A stretch of 64,000 bases of DNA from JACRAR01 sp041674385 (GTDB taxonomy: Bacteria > Pseudomonadota > Gammaproteobacteria > Burkholderiales > Rhodocyclaceae), in NCBI GenBank assembly GCA_041674385.1, contig JBAYVU010000011.1, positions 15,263-79,262 on the forward strand, written 5' to 3'. Under the pieces are notes generated by a model. The model saw only the letters and a program-made list of their open reading frames with translations, searched no databases and had not been told where the DNA came from. The position numbers were made by a program, and so were the translations under genes. Shown here one piece after another: positions 7,620-18,338 of the stretch (the first letter of the stretch is position 1; each line of letters begins with the position of its first letter).

Positions 7620-8854
7620 GCCTGCTCAGTTTCGATCAGGCACTCCAGCAACTGCAGGCCGGCGCACGTCCCCTGGAAGACATCGAATCCGTGGCGACAT
7701 TCGATGCGCTCGGGCGGGTGCTTGCCGCAGCGCAGTCCTCCACCATTGCAGTGCCGCCGCTGGATAATTCCTCGATGGACGGCTATGCGTTGCGGTGTGC
7801 CGATGTTGCCGCATCCGCCACCCGGCTGGCCGTGGCGCAGCGCATTCCTGCCGGCAGTGTCGGACATAGCCTGGCGCCCGGAACCGCAGCGCGCATTTTT
7901 ACGGGCGCTCCGATACCCGCCGGGGCCGATGCCGTCGTCATGCAGGAAATGTGTGCGCCGGAGACTGGCGAGGACGGCAAGCCGCAGGTGGTCATCAACC
8001 ATCTTCCGAAAAAGGGTGAATGGATCAGACTGACTGGTGAAGACATTCAGGCCGGCGCAGCGATCCTGAGTGCCGGAGAGCGTCTGTCCCCGCAACAGCT
8101 GGGACTGGCTGCCTCCGTCGGGATTGCCGCATTGCCGGTCTATCGCCGTCTGCGCGTGGCCTTGTTCTCCACCGGCAACGAACTGATGATGCCTGGCGAA
8201 GTTGCCCCGAGCGTTTTGCCGCCGGGCGCGATCTACAATTCCAACCGTTATCTGCTGCGCGGCTTGTTGCAGCAATTGGGCTGCCTGGTCAGCGACCTCG
8301 GCATCATCCCCGACAATCTGGCGCTTACCCGCGCGGCATTGCGCGCGGCGGCGGCAGAGCACGACTTGATCCTGAGCAGCGGCGGCGTATCGGTCGGGGA
8401 AGAGGATCATGTCAAATCCGCCATACAGGCGGAGGGAGAACTGGCCTTATGGAAAATCGCCATCAAGCCGGGCAAACCATTGGCATTTGGTCATGTTCGA
8501 GGCAAGCAGGGGGAAACCGCATTCATCGGCTTGCCGGGAAATCCGGTGTCGAGTTTCGTTACTTTCCTGATGCTGGTACGGCCGTTTATCCTCAAGACCC
8601 AGGGCGCTTCCGTTTCTGCGCCGCTGGCCTTGAGCTTGCGAGCGGATTTCGATTTGCCGCAGCCTGATGCCCGCCGCGAGTTCCTACGTGTGCGCCGCAA
8701 TCATGGCGGCGGACTCGACCTGTTCCCCAACCAGAGTTCCGCCGTGTTGACTTCAGCCGCTTGGGCCGACGGGCTGGTCGACAATCCGCCGGGGAAGGCG
8801 ATTCATCGCGGCGACCCGGTAAACTTCCTGCCATTTTTTGGATTGCTATACTGA
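7616..8854 (+). CDS. moeA: molybdopterin molybdenumtransferase MoeA
   Basis: MoeA inserts molybdate into adenylylated molybdopterin. The 412-residue protein shows the N-terminal PPLDNSSMDGYALR block, RIFTGAPIPAGADAVVMQE, the GNEL segment of the MoaB/Mog-like domain (STGNELMMPGE), the SSGGVSVGEEDHVK motif and the GLPGNPVSSFVTF loop. Length and domain order match the family. It overlaps mobB at its start and is 5 bases from moaD. The operon gives metal insertion and nucleotide attachment together with the sulfur-carrier subunits of molybdopterin synthase. Confidence 0.97.
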   Translation: MSLLSFDQALQQLQAGARPLEDIESVATFDALGRVLAAAQSSTIAVPPLDNSSMDGYALRCADVAASATRLAVAQRIPAGSVGHSLAPGTAARIFTGAPIPAGADAVVMQEMCAPETGEDGKPQVVINHLPKKGEWIRLTGEDIQAGAAILSAGERLSPQQLGLAASVGIAALPVYRRLRVALFSTGNELMMPGEVAPSVLPPGAIYNSNRYLLRGLLQQLGCLVSDLGIIPDNLALTRAALRAAAAEHDLILSSGGVSVGEEDHVKSAIQAEGELALWKIAIKPGKPLAFGHVRGKQGETAFIGLPGNPVSSFVTFLMLVRPFILKTQGASVSAPLALSLRADFDLPQPDARREFLRVRRNHGGGLDLFPNQSSAVLTSAAWADGLVDNPPGKAIHRGDPVNFLPFFGLLY

Positions 8855-8859
8855 TTTCC

Positions 8860-9114
8860 ATGGCCATCAAACTGCTCTATTTTGCTCACTTGAGGGAATC
8901 GTTCGGCATGGCCGGCGAGGAAATTCCCTTGCCCGCCGGTGTTGCCGATGTCGCGGCACTGAAGCACCATCTTGCCGCGCGGGGCGATCCCTGGCCGGTG
9001 CTCGTTCATTCCCAAAGCTTGCGAACGGCAGTCAATCAGCGCATGGTCGGCCCGGAAGCCCTGCTTGCGGATGGCGATGAAGTCGCTTTCTTCCCGCCTG
9101 TCACCGGAGGCTGA
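8860..9114 (+). CDS. moaD: molybdopterin synthase sulfur carrier subunit MoaD
   Basis: An 84-residue ubiquitin-like protein ending in VTGG, the Gly-Gly tail that is adenylated and thiocarboxylated to donate sulfur to precursor Z. The ATG at 8860 is chosen because MAIKLLYFAHLRE is the usual MoaD start; the frame is open further upstream but that part overlaps moeA and has no family resemblance. The gene lies directly before moaE, its partner in the synthase complex. Confidence 0.95.
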   Translation: MAIKLLYFAHLRESFGMAGEEIPLPAGVADVAALKHHLAARGDPWPVLVHSQSLRTAVNQRMVGPEALLADGDEVAFFPPVTGG

Positions 9115-9115
9115 T

Positions 9116-9586
9116 GTGACGGTCAGCGTGCAACGCGAACCCTTCGACGTGACGGCCGAGATTGCCCGGCTGACAGCGGGAGCGCATGGGGTCGGCGCGG
9201 TCGCCAGCTTCCTCGGCCTGGTACGCGACATGAATACCGGCAGCGACGAGGCGGCCAATGTTCGGGCGATGACGCTGGAGCACTACCCCGGCATGACCGA
9301 GCGTGCCCTTGAGGAAATTGTGGTCGAGGCGAACGGACGCTGGGATTTGCTTGGCGTGCGCGTGATCCACCGCTATGGCCGGCTCGAGCCGGGCGATGCG
9401 ATCGTGCTGGTGATCGTCGCCAGCGCGCATCGCGGCGAGGCTTTCTCCGCCTGCGAGTTCATCATGGATTTTCTCAAGACCCGCGCGCCTTTCTGGAAGA
9501 AGGAAGAGACGCCGGAGGGCAGCCATTGGGTCGATGCAAGGGAAGAGGATGATGCGGCGGCGGACCGCTGGCCGGACCGTCGCTAG
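9116..9586 (+). CDS. moaE: molybdopterin synthase catalytic subunit MoaE
   Basis: MoaE uses thiocarboxylated MoaD to make the dithiolene of molybdopterin. Key segments are GAVASFLGLVRD, MTLEHYPGMTE, the HRYGRLEPGDAIVLV stretch, AHRGEAFSACEFIMDFLK and the Lys-rich APFWKKEE that forms the active site. The start is a GTG one base after the moaD stop codon, giving 156 aa, a normal length. The frame is open upstream inside moaD, but only the GTG start fits the family N-terminus. The last ten or so residues are an acidic tail (REEDDAAADRW). It ends 13 bases before the convergent phasin gene. Confidence 0.95.
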   Translation: MTVSVQREPFDVTAEIARLTAGAHGVGAVASFLGLVRDMNTGSDEAANVRAMTLEHYPGMTERALEEIVVEANGRWDLLGVRVIHRYGRLEPGDAIVLVIVASAHRGEAFSACEFIMDFLKTRAPFWKKEETPEGSHWVDAREEDDAAADRWPDRR

Positions 9587-9599
9587 CCTCCTCCCTAGT

Positions 9600-10106
9600 T
9601 CATTTTTTCTTCTTGGCCGGCTTGGTTGCCATGTTGGTCAAGGCAGCGGCGGATGCTTGGGCGATTTGCTCGAAAGCCTCATTGGCCGCAGCCATGGCCT
9701 TCTGCATTGTGTCCATGACATTGCCGTTTTGGCCGGGCAGGGCGCCGAACAATGACTGAAATGCTTCCATCATGTCCTTGTTGCCGCTGGCGAGTTGTTC
9801 CGTCAGGATGTGACTGAATTCAATGCGCGAGGCGTTGCCGATTTCGGCGATTTGACGCGCCGTTTCGATCATCTGCTGCGCCGTGTCATGTACATATTGA
9901 GTGCGCAGCGCAGCAGCTTGCTGCGGGTCATTGACGCTCGTGAGCGCCTTGGCATTCAAGACGCTTTCATCGAACAGCTTCTTGGCGACATCTGCTTGCA
10001 GCGCCACGATGCGCTGCGAGTTTGCGATCGACATCCGGGCCAGTTTCAAGGCCGCCTCCATATTCTTGCGATGCAGTTCTGAAAATTGCTCGGGCATGTT
10101 GGCCAT
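9600..10106 (-). CDS. phasin family protein
   Basis: A 168-residue helical protein of the granule-associated phasin family, which coats polyhydroxyalkanoate granules in betaproteobacteria. It shows EQFSELHRKNMEAALKLARM near the N-terminus, long amphipathic heptad-like helices, and an Ala-rich, Lys-ended tail (ATKPAKKKK). The start ATG at 10106 follows a GGAGGA ribosome-binding site (10111-10116); an upstream in-frame ATG lacks one. It is convergent with moaE. Together with the acetoacetyl-CoA synthetase further on it suggests polyhydroxybutyrate metabolism; no PHA synthase is in the window. Confidence 0.88.
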   Translation of the reverse strand: MANMPEQFSELHRKNMEAALKLARMSIANSQRIVALQADVAKKLFDESVLNAKALTSVNDPQQAAALRTQYVHDTAQQMIETARQIAEIGNASRIEFSHILTEQLASGNKDMMEAFQSLFGALPGQNGNVMDTMQKAMAAANEAFEQIAQASAAALTNMATKPAKKKK

Positions 10107-10255
10107 GACTTCCTCCTGATTGGGTCGCACGGAATACCGGGAAAATATCGGTATGGTTGATGCTGCTTGAGTTCGCAATGGGGATTATCCCATCAACATG
10201 AATCACAAAATAGCAGACATTGTTGCGCCGCACAAATCAATTGTATTAATCTGTA

Positions 10256-10282
10256 GCGCCGATTAATTGAGAACGCACCCTA
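10256..10282. repeat. IS-end-like 27-mer (copy 1)
   Basis: This 27-base segment matches the reverse complement of 63796-63822 at 24 of 27 positions. Its TGAGAAC...CCC|TA end looks like an insertion-sequence terminal repeat next to a TA target. No transposase frame is near, so it would be a remnant. It lies 24 bases upstream of the heat-shock promoter of clpB. Confidence 0.45.
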
Positions 10283-10306
10283 GCCTCGTCATCAGGCGGT
10301 CGAACA

Positions 10307-10334
10307 CTTGAAACTGCTTGAGCGGCCCCCACGT
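10307..10334 (+). promoter_or_regulatory. sigma-32 heat-shock promoter of clpB
   Basis: CTTGAA (10307-10312) is followed after 14 bases by CCCCACGT (10327-10334), close to the heat-shock consensus CTTGAA-N13 to 15-CCCCATnT. The predicted start is near 10341, 25 bases before the clpB ATG at 10366, so the upstream start codon at 10318 is excluded. Confidence 0.8.
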
Positions 10335-10365
10335 GAATGACAATACTTTATTCAGGGTGTTCCTC

Positions 10366-12945
<2,580 letters not shown>

Positions 12946-12964
12946 AGCATTGTCCAGTCGGAAG

Positions 12965-12990
12965 AGCCGGCATGCTTTGCCGGCTTTTTT
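12965..12990 (+). terminator. intrinsic terminator after clpB
   Basis: An 8-bp stem (AGCCGGCA/TGCCGGCT) with a 5-base loop is followed by six T. It begins 19 bases after the clpB stop. Confidence 0.9.
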
Positions 12991-13229
12991 GTCGAGACAA
13001 GAACACCGGCCTTCATCGATAACGTCTGAAATTCACTGCTGCTCGCCATTCGGCCCGTGCCAGAATGAGACAATCTGTTCCGTATCCGCAATAATGGTGT
13101 AGGCTTTGCCATGGATTACCTACAAAAAGGCGCTTTCCAACCTATGCACCAGACCAGAGACTTTCCAGGGCGCAGCATAGACTTGTCCATTGTACAAAGC
13201 GTCGTTTATCAGTCGCTCTGGCTTCCCGC

Positions 13230-15068
13230 ATGAAAACCGCCGCAACCGCTCCGCAGATCCGGGAACACCGCTTGAGCCTGGCCGAGACGATCGACGCCCT
13301 GGTTGCCGGCGGCATGGTGCCGCTCGAAACCGCGGAACAGTTCAAGCAGGAACGCCGCTATTTCCGCGGTGACATCCATCCGCTGATCGCCATTGCCGAA
13401 CAGAAGTGGAAAACCATCCCGCAGTCTGGGGGAGCTTCCGGCATTCTTGATCTCGACACGCTGACGCAATGGTTGGCGCGCTGGGCCGGGCTGGAGTATT
13501 TCCATATCGATCCGCTCAAGGTGAATTTTTCGGCCGTCACCGACTTGATGTCGAGTGCTTATGCTACGCGTTTTCGTGTGCTGCCGGTGGAAGTCAAGCC
13601 TCATGAAGTGGTGATCGCCACCGCCGAGCCTTTCGAGCGGGCATGGGAAGAGGAACTCAGGCCGATCCTGCGCAAGAACATCACTCGCGTCATCAGCAAT
13701 CCGCTCGACATCGCACGCTACCAGGTGGAGTTCTACAACCTCGCGAAGTCGGTGAAGAAAGCTCTTATGGCCGGGGATGTCAGCGGTTCCTCGGGCATCT
13801 CCAACTTCGAGCAACTGGTCGAGTTGGGCAAGGGCAATCGCACTCTCGATGCCAACGATCAACACATTGTGCATATCGTCGACTGGCTTTGGCAGTATGC
13901 CTTCGAACAGCGCGCCAGCGACATCCATATCGAGCCGCGGCGCGATATTGGCATCGTGCGTTTCCGTATCGATGGCGTATTGCACCAAGTGTATCAGATT
14001 CCGATGCAGGTGCTGAACGCCATGACCAGCCGCATCAAGATTCTCGGCCGGATGGACGTGGTCGAGAAACGCCGTCCGCAGGACGGCCGCATCAAGACCC
14101 GTACCGCGGAGGGACAGGAGGTCGAACTGCGCCTGTCCACACTGCCGACCGCCTTTGGCGAAAAACTGGTGATGCGCATCTTCGATCCCGAGGTGCTGGT
14201 CAGGGATACCAGCGATCTGGGATTTTCCGACGAGGACAGCGCGCGCTGGAAACAGATGACGGCCCAGTCGAATGGCATCATCCTGGTGACCGGTCCGACA
14301 GGCTCCGGGAAGACGACGACGCTATACACTACCCTGAAGACGCTGGCGACGCCGGAAGTGAATGTGTGCACCATCGAGGATCCCATCGAGATGGTCGAAC
14401 CCGCCTTCAATCAGGTGCAGGTGCAGCCCAGCGTCGATATGGGCTTTGCCGAGGGCATCCGGGCGCTGATGCGGCAGGACCCGGACATCATCATGGTCGG
14501 CGAGATTCGCGATGTCGATACCGCCGATATGGCCATTCAGGCAGCGCTCACCGGCCATCTGGTGCTATCTTCTTTGCATACCAACGATGCGCCTTCGGCC
14601 ATCACGCGCCTGCTCGATCTGGGCGTGCCGGCTTACCTGCTGAATTCCACTATTCTCGGTGTCATGGCGCAACGCCTGGTGCGGACGCTCTGCCCTCATT
14701 GCAAGAAGATGGGCGGACTGCGCGCCGAAGATGAAATTCACTGGAACGAACTGGTGGCGCCCTGGAAATCCAGCAAGCCGGCGCAGTTCTATCATCCGGT
14801 TGGCTGCCTCGAATGCCGCATGACAGGCTATCTGGGCCGGATTGGTATTTATGAGATATTGCAGCTTTCGCCGGAAGTGAAACACCTCATCAGCACTGGC
14901 GACGACTTGGCGAAAATTCGCGAACAGGCGGTGCGCGAGGGGATGAAGCCGTTGCGCATTTCAGGCGCGTTGAAGATTGCCGCCGGTCTGACCACCATCG
15001 AAGAAGTCGTCAAGGTGGCTCCGCCGTTGCAGAGGAGCTCTCCAGGTGAGTCCCCCAAACCCAAGTAA
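13230..15068 (+). CDS. GspE/PilB-family secretion ATPase (orphan)
   Basis: A 612-residue type II/IV secretion ATPase that powers pseudopilus or pilus assembly at the inner membrane. It has an N-terminal MshEN-like region (about 60-160), then RASDIHIEPRRD (Asp box start), Walker A GPTGSGKTTTLY (about 352-363), the IEDPIE Asp box, Walker B DPDIIMVGEIRD, the LHTNDAPSAITRL His box, and a four-cysteine zinc site (CPHCKK, later CLECRMTG). The C-terminus adds a short Pro/Ser/Lys tail. No other gsp or pil gene lies next to it; its neighbours are clpB and tRNA-Asp. It could serve a type II system or pilus encoded elsewhere. Confidence 0.92.
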   Translation: MKTAATAPQIREHRLSLAETIDALVAGGMVPLETAEQFKQERRYFRGDIHPLIAIAEQKWKTIPQSGGASGILDLDTLTQWLARWAGLEYFHIDPLKVNFSAVTDLMSSAYATRFRVLPVEVKPHEVVIATAEPFERAWEEELRPILRKNITRVISNPLDIARYQVEFYNLAKSVKKALMAGDVSGSSGISNFEQLVELGKGNRTLDANDQHIVHIVDWLWQYAFEQRASDIHIEPRRDIGIVRFRIDGVLHQVYQIPMQVLNAMTSRIKILGRMDVVEKRRPQDGRIKTRTAEGQEVELRLSTLPTAFGEKLVMRIFDPEVLVRDTSDLGFSDEDSARWKQMTAQSNGIILVTGPTGSGKTTTLYTTLKTLATPEVNVCTIEDPIEMVEPAFNQVQVQPSVDMGFAEGIRALMRQDPDIIMVGEIRDVDTADMAIQAALTGHLVLSSLHTNDAPSAITRLLDLGVPAYLLNSTILGVMAQRLVRTLCPHCKKMGGLRAEDEIHWNELVAPWKSSKPAQFYHPVGCLECRMTGYLGRIGIYEILQLSPEVKHLISTGDDLAKIREQAVREGMKPLRISGALKIAAGLTTIEEVVKVAPPLQRSSPGESPKPK

Positions 15069-15136
15069 CCTAAGCCCGGTAAGTTGTTATTTGCTCCGGA
15101 AATCTAGAGTCGCTTCCACGGGTGCATGTCTTCTCG

Positions 15137-15142
15137 TATAAT
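15137..15142 (+). promoter_or_regulatory. -10 box of the tRNA-Asp promoter
   Basis: A perfect TATAAT is followed by the GC-rich GCTGCGG, a discriminator type common at stringently controlled stable-RNA promoters. The -35 region (15114-15119) is weak. The tRNA begins about 59 bases after the expected start. Confidence 0.55.
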
Positions 15143-15207
15143 GCTGCGGTGTTCAGTCGCGATGGAATACGCAGCAAGCGCAGCATCTTAAGACGCCGCC
15201 AGGATTT

Positions 15208-15284
15208 GGAGTGGTAGTTCAGTTGGTTAGAATACCGGCCTGTCACGCCGGGGGTCGCGGGTTCGAGTCCCGTCCACTCCGCCA
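15208..15284 (+). tRNA. tRNA-Asp (anticodon GTC)
   Basis: A 77-base cloverleaf with an encoded CCA. The acceptor arm pairs GGAGTGG with CCACTCC, with discriminator G before CCA. The anticodon stem pairs CCGGC with GCCGG around the loop CTGTCAC, giving anticodon GTC for aspartate. The T arm has GGTTCGAGTCC. The D arm has AGTTCAGTTGGTTAGA. Confidence 0.98.
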
Positions 15285-15290
15285 GATTTA

Positions 15291-15322
15291 AGGCGAACCT
15301 TGGAACTTGGTTCGCCTTTTTT
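15291..15322 (+). terminator. intrinsic terminator after tRNA-Asp
   Basis: Stem AGGCGAACC/GGTTCGCCT (15291-15299 with 15309-15317), 9-base loop, then a run of T. It lies 6 bases after the tRNA end. Confidence 0.9.
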
Positions 15323-15381
15323 GTATGCCGTTGAAGGGAGCGCATGAGCTTCTTTTCTCACTTATTGCACGGTAGATCAGC

Positions 15382-17289
15382 ATGTTCGATTACGTTCGCA
15401 ACAATCGCAGGATAGTCCAGGTTTTCCTGGCTCTGATCACGCTGCCCTTCGCTTTTTGGGGGGTCGAATCCTATGTGCGCAATGCCGGCGCGGGCAATGA
15501 TGTCGCCAGCGTCGGCGGCAGCCGGATCTCCCAGCAGGAATTGCAACAGGCCTTGCGCGATCAGCAGGATCGCATGCGCCAGCAACTTGGCCGGGACGTC
15601 CCGGCGAGCGTGCTCGACAACCCCGAGATGCGTCGGGCGGTTTTGGATAACCTGGTGAACCAGCGCGTCATGGTGCTGCATGCGGCCAAGGCGCGCCTGG
15701 TGGTCGCCGATGCCCAACTCGGCGCCACCATCCAGTCGATTCCGGCCTTTCAGGAAGACGGCAAGTTTTCCCGGCAACGTTATGATGCTTACGTGGCTTC
15801 CCAGAACATGAGCCAGGCGGAATTCGAACAGCGCTTGCGCCAGGATATTTCTCTGCAACGCGCCTTATCCGCAGTTCGCGATGGGACGGTGGTTGCCCGT
15901 GCCGCCAGCGATCGCTTCATCTCCGCATTGCAGGAGGAGCGCGAGGTGAGCGAATTGCTGCTGAAACCCGAGCAATTCGTCGCGCAGGTGAAAATCTCCG
16001 CGGAGGCGGTCAAGGCTTATTACGATGCCAACCCCAAGATATTTGAAACCCCGGAGCAGTTGCGCGCCGAATATCTGACCCTGAGCCAGGATGCCTTGCT
16101 GTCCCAGATATCCGTCAGCGACGAGGAGATCAACACTTGGTATCAAAATCAGGCTGCGCGATACAAGCAGAACGAGGAGCGCCGTGCCAGCCACATCTTG
16201 CTGCTTGCCGGAAAGGATATGCCGGCTGCCGAAGCCAAGGCGGCGCAAGCCAAGGCCGACGACATACTGCAACAGGTGAAGAAATCCCCCAATGATTTTG
16301 CCAAGCTGGCCAAGCAGTATTCGCAGGATCCGGGTTCCGCAGAGAAAGGCGGAGACCTCGGCTGGTTCGGTCGCGGCATGATGGTCAAACCTTTTGAGGA
16401 TGCCGTCTACTCGCTCAAGGAAAACGAGGTCAGCAGCGTTGTCCGTTCCGATTTCGGTTTCCATATCATCAAACTCGCCGCGATCAAGGCGGAACGAGTC
16501 AAGCCATTGCAGGAGGTTCGCGCAGAAATCAGCGATGACTTGAAGCGCCAGAATGCGGCAAAAAAATACGCCGAATTGGCGGAAGCGTTCAGTAACACTG
16601 TTTACGAACAATCCGACAGCCTCAAGCCGGCTGCCGAAAAGTTCAAGCTGACCCTGCAACAGGGTCCTTGGATCGGCAAGAATGCCACTGTGCCCGGGTT
16701 GTTCGGCAACCCCAAGCTGATCGCCGCGCTATTCTCGGACGATGCGATCAAGAATAAACGCAACACCGAAGCCGTGGAGGTGATGCCGAAAACCCTGGTG
16801 GCGGCGCGTGTCCTGGAGTACAAACCGGCAGCCATGCAATCTTTGGATGCCGTCAAAGCGGATATCGAGAAACGTCTGGTGCGCGAAGAAGCCTTGAAAC
16901 AGGCGCAGAAGGCGGGCGAAGCCTACCTCGCCAAACTTAACCAGGGTGAACCGCTCGCACTTGCCTGGGGTGCGGCACACAGCATTTCGCGCCTGAGCGC
17001 TCCCGGTCTTACACCGGAAGCCGTGCGGGCCGTATTCGGCAGCAATGCCGCCAAGCTGCCCGCCTATATCGGGGTCGTTCTGCCGAACGGCGGTTACGCG
17101 TTGTATCGCACCGTCCGGACCAAAGCTTTTGTGGCGGGTAGCGAGGACACCGCCAACACTAAAAAGCTCCGCGAGCAGTATGCGAACATCCTTGCCGATG
17201 AGGATTTCTCCGCCTGGCTGGGGGCGTTGCGCTTGCGTTATCCGGTCGATATCAATAAGGCCGCCTTGGAAAGCAAGGATCGCCCATAG
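15382..17289 (+). CDS. ppiD: peptidyl-prolyl cis-trans isomerase PpiD (SurA N-terminal type)
   Basis: PpiD is an inner-membrane-anchored periplasmic chaperone that helps proteins leaving the Sec translocon. The 635-residue protein begins MFDYVRNNRRIVQVF with one membrane segment (about 10-28), a SurA_N-like chaperone domain (to about 170), and a parvulin domain (about 260-365) shown by RRASHILLL, GGDLGWFGRGMM, and SDFGFHIIKL. The C-terminal half is the second chaperone part. Length is normal. It lies alone between the tRNA terminator and a perfect 18-bp hairpin shared with fabI. Confidence 0.95.
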   Translation: MFDYVRNNRRIVQVFLALITLPFAFWGVESYVRNAGAGNDVASVGGSRISQQELQQALRDQQDRMRQQLGRDVPASVLDNPEMRRAVLDNLVNQRVMVLHAAKARLVVADAQLGATIQSIPAFQEDGKFSRQRYDAYVASQNMSQAEFEQRLRQDISLQRALSAVRDGTVVARAASDRFISALQEEREVSELLLKPEQFVAQVKISAEAVKAYYDANPKIFETPEQLRAEYLTLSQDALLSQISVSDEEINTWYQNQAARYKQNEERRASHILLLAGKDMPAAEAKAAQAKADDILQQVKKSPNDFAKLAKQYSQDPGSAEKGGDLGWFGRGMMVKPFEDAVYSLKENEVSSVVRSDFGFHIIKLAAIKAERVKPLQEVRAEISDDLKRQNAAKKYAELAEAFSNTVYEQSDSLKPAAEKFKLTLQQGPWIGKNATVPGLFGNPKLIAALFSDDAIKNKRNTEAVEVMPKTLVAARVLEYKPAAMQSLDAVKADIEKRLVREEALKQAQKAGEAYLAKLNQGEPLALAWGAAHSISRLSAPGLTPEAVRAVFGSNAAKLPAYIGVVLPNGGYALYRTVRTKAFVAGSEDTANTKKLREQYANILADEDFSAWLGALRLRYPVDINKAALESKDRP

Positions 17290-17300
17290 CGCTGCCGATT

Positions 17301-17340
17301 GAGATAAAAAAACCAGCCAATCGGCTGGTTTTTTTATCTC
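17301..17340. terminator. bidirectional terminator between ppiD and fabI
   Basis: An 18-bp perfect inverted repeat (17301-17318 with 17323-17340) around a 4-base loop. The arms carry seven A on the left and seven T on the right, so it acts for both converging genes. Confidence 0.93.
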
Positions 17341-17358
17341 ATCTTTTACCTCATTCGC

Positions 17359-18153
17359 TCAACCGCCGTTGGGGGCATGTGCCAGGGTGGTGGTGTTGAA
17401 TCCTGCGTCGACATACATGATTTCGCCGGTCATGCCACTGGCCAGGTCGGAGCAGAGGAAGGCGGCGGCATTGCCGACTTCCTCGATGGTGACGTTGCGG
17501 CGCAACGGTGCGTTTTGGGAATTGATCGACAAAAGTTTGCCGAAGTTGGCGATGCCTGCGGCAGCCAGGGTTTTGATCGGCCCGGCGGAAATGGCGTTAA
17601 CCCGCGTGCCTTCAGGGCCGAGACAGGCCGCAAGATAGCGCACCGAAGCTTCCAGGCTGGCTTTGGCCGGCCCCATCACATTGTAATAAGGAACAGTGCG
17701 CATCGCACCCAGATAGCTTAGTGCCAGCAGCGAGCCGTTGCGTCCTTGCATCAGCGTTCGTGCGCTCTTGGCCAGTGCCGGAAAGCTGTAGGAGGAGACT
17801 TCGTGGGCGATGCGAAAGGCATCGCGGGACAAGCCGCTGAGGAAATCGCCCTCCAGCGCCTCATTCGGCGCGTAAGCGATCGAATGGACCAGTCCGTCCA
17901 GTCTTCCCCAGGCATTGCCGAGATCCGCGAACAGCGCGTCGATTTGGGCATCCTCGGCGACGTCGCAGACATAGATGAGTTGGCTGTCGAATTCAGTGGC
18001 CAATTTGGCGACACGATCCAGAACGCGTTCGTTCTGGTAGGTGAAAGCAAGTTCGGCACCTTCACGATGCATCGCCTTGGCGATACCGTAAGCAATCGAA
18101 CGGTTGGAAATCATTCCCGTGATCAGAATGCGCTTGCCGGCTAGAAATCCCAT
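17359..18153 (-). CDS. fabI: enoyl-[acyl-carrier-protein] reductase FabI
   Basis: FabI performs the NADH-dependent final reduction in each round of fatty-acid elongation and is the triclosan target. The 264-residue short-chain dehydrogenase has the divergent nucleotide loop ITGMISNRSIAYGIA (11-25), the Tyr-x6-Lys catalytic pair at Tyr157 and Lys164 (YYNVMGPAKAS), Tyr147 before it, and SAGPIKTLAAAGI. Length and spacing match the enteric enzyme. It is a single gene, transcribed away from relA. Confidence 0.97.
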   Translation of the reverse strand: MGFLAGKRILITGMISNRSIAYGIAKAMHREGAELAFTYQNERVLDRVAKLATEFDSQLIYVCDVAEDAQIDALFADLGNAWGRLDGLVHSIAYAPNEALEGDFLSGLSRDAFRIAHEVSSYSFPALAKSARTLMQGRNGSLLALSYLGAMRTVPYYNVMGPAKASLEASVRYLAACLGPEGTRVNAISAGPIKTLAAAGIANFGKLLSINSQNAPLRRNVTIEEVGNAAAFLCSDLASGMTGEIMYVDAGFNTTTLAHAPNGG

Positions 18154-18338
18154 TGTCTCTCCGCGAATAATAAGTTTGGCGGGATTATAACGGATACGCC
18201 AGGCGGATTACTCAGTATCCGCAGTCCATGACACTTGGCGTGCGCTTAAGACGACAATCCTTGCGTTGCGATACGATGCGTGAGCGGGATGTCGGCACCC
18301 AGCACGGAGTTATTCCTGCAATCTGGGATAATGTCGCC

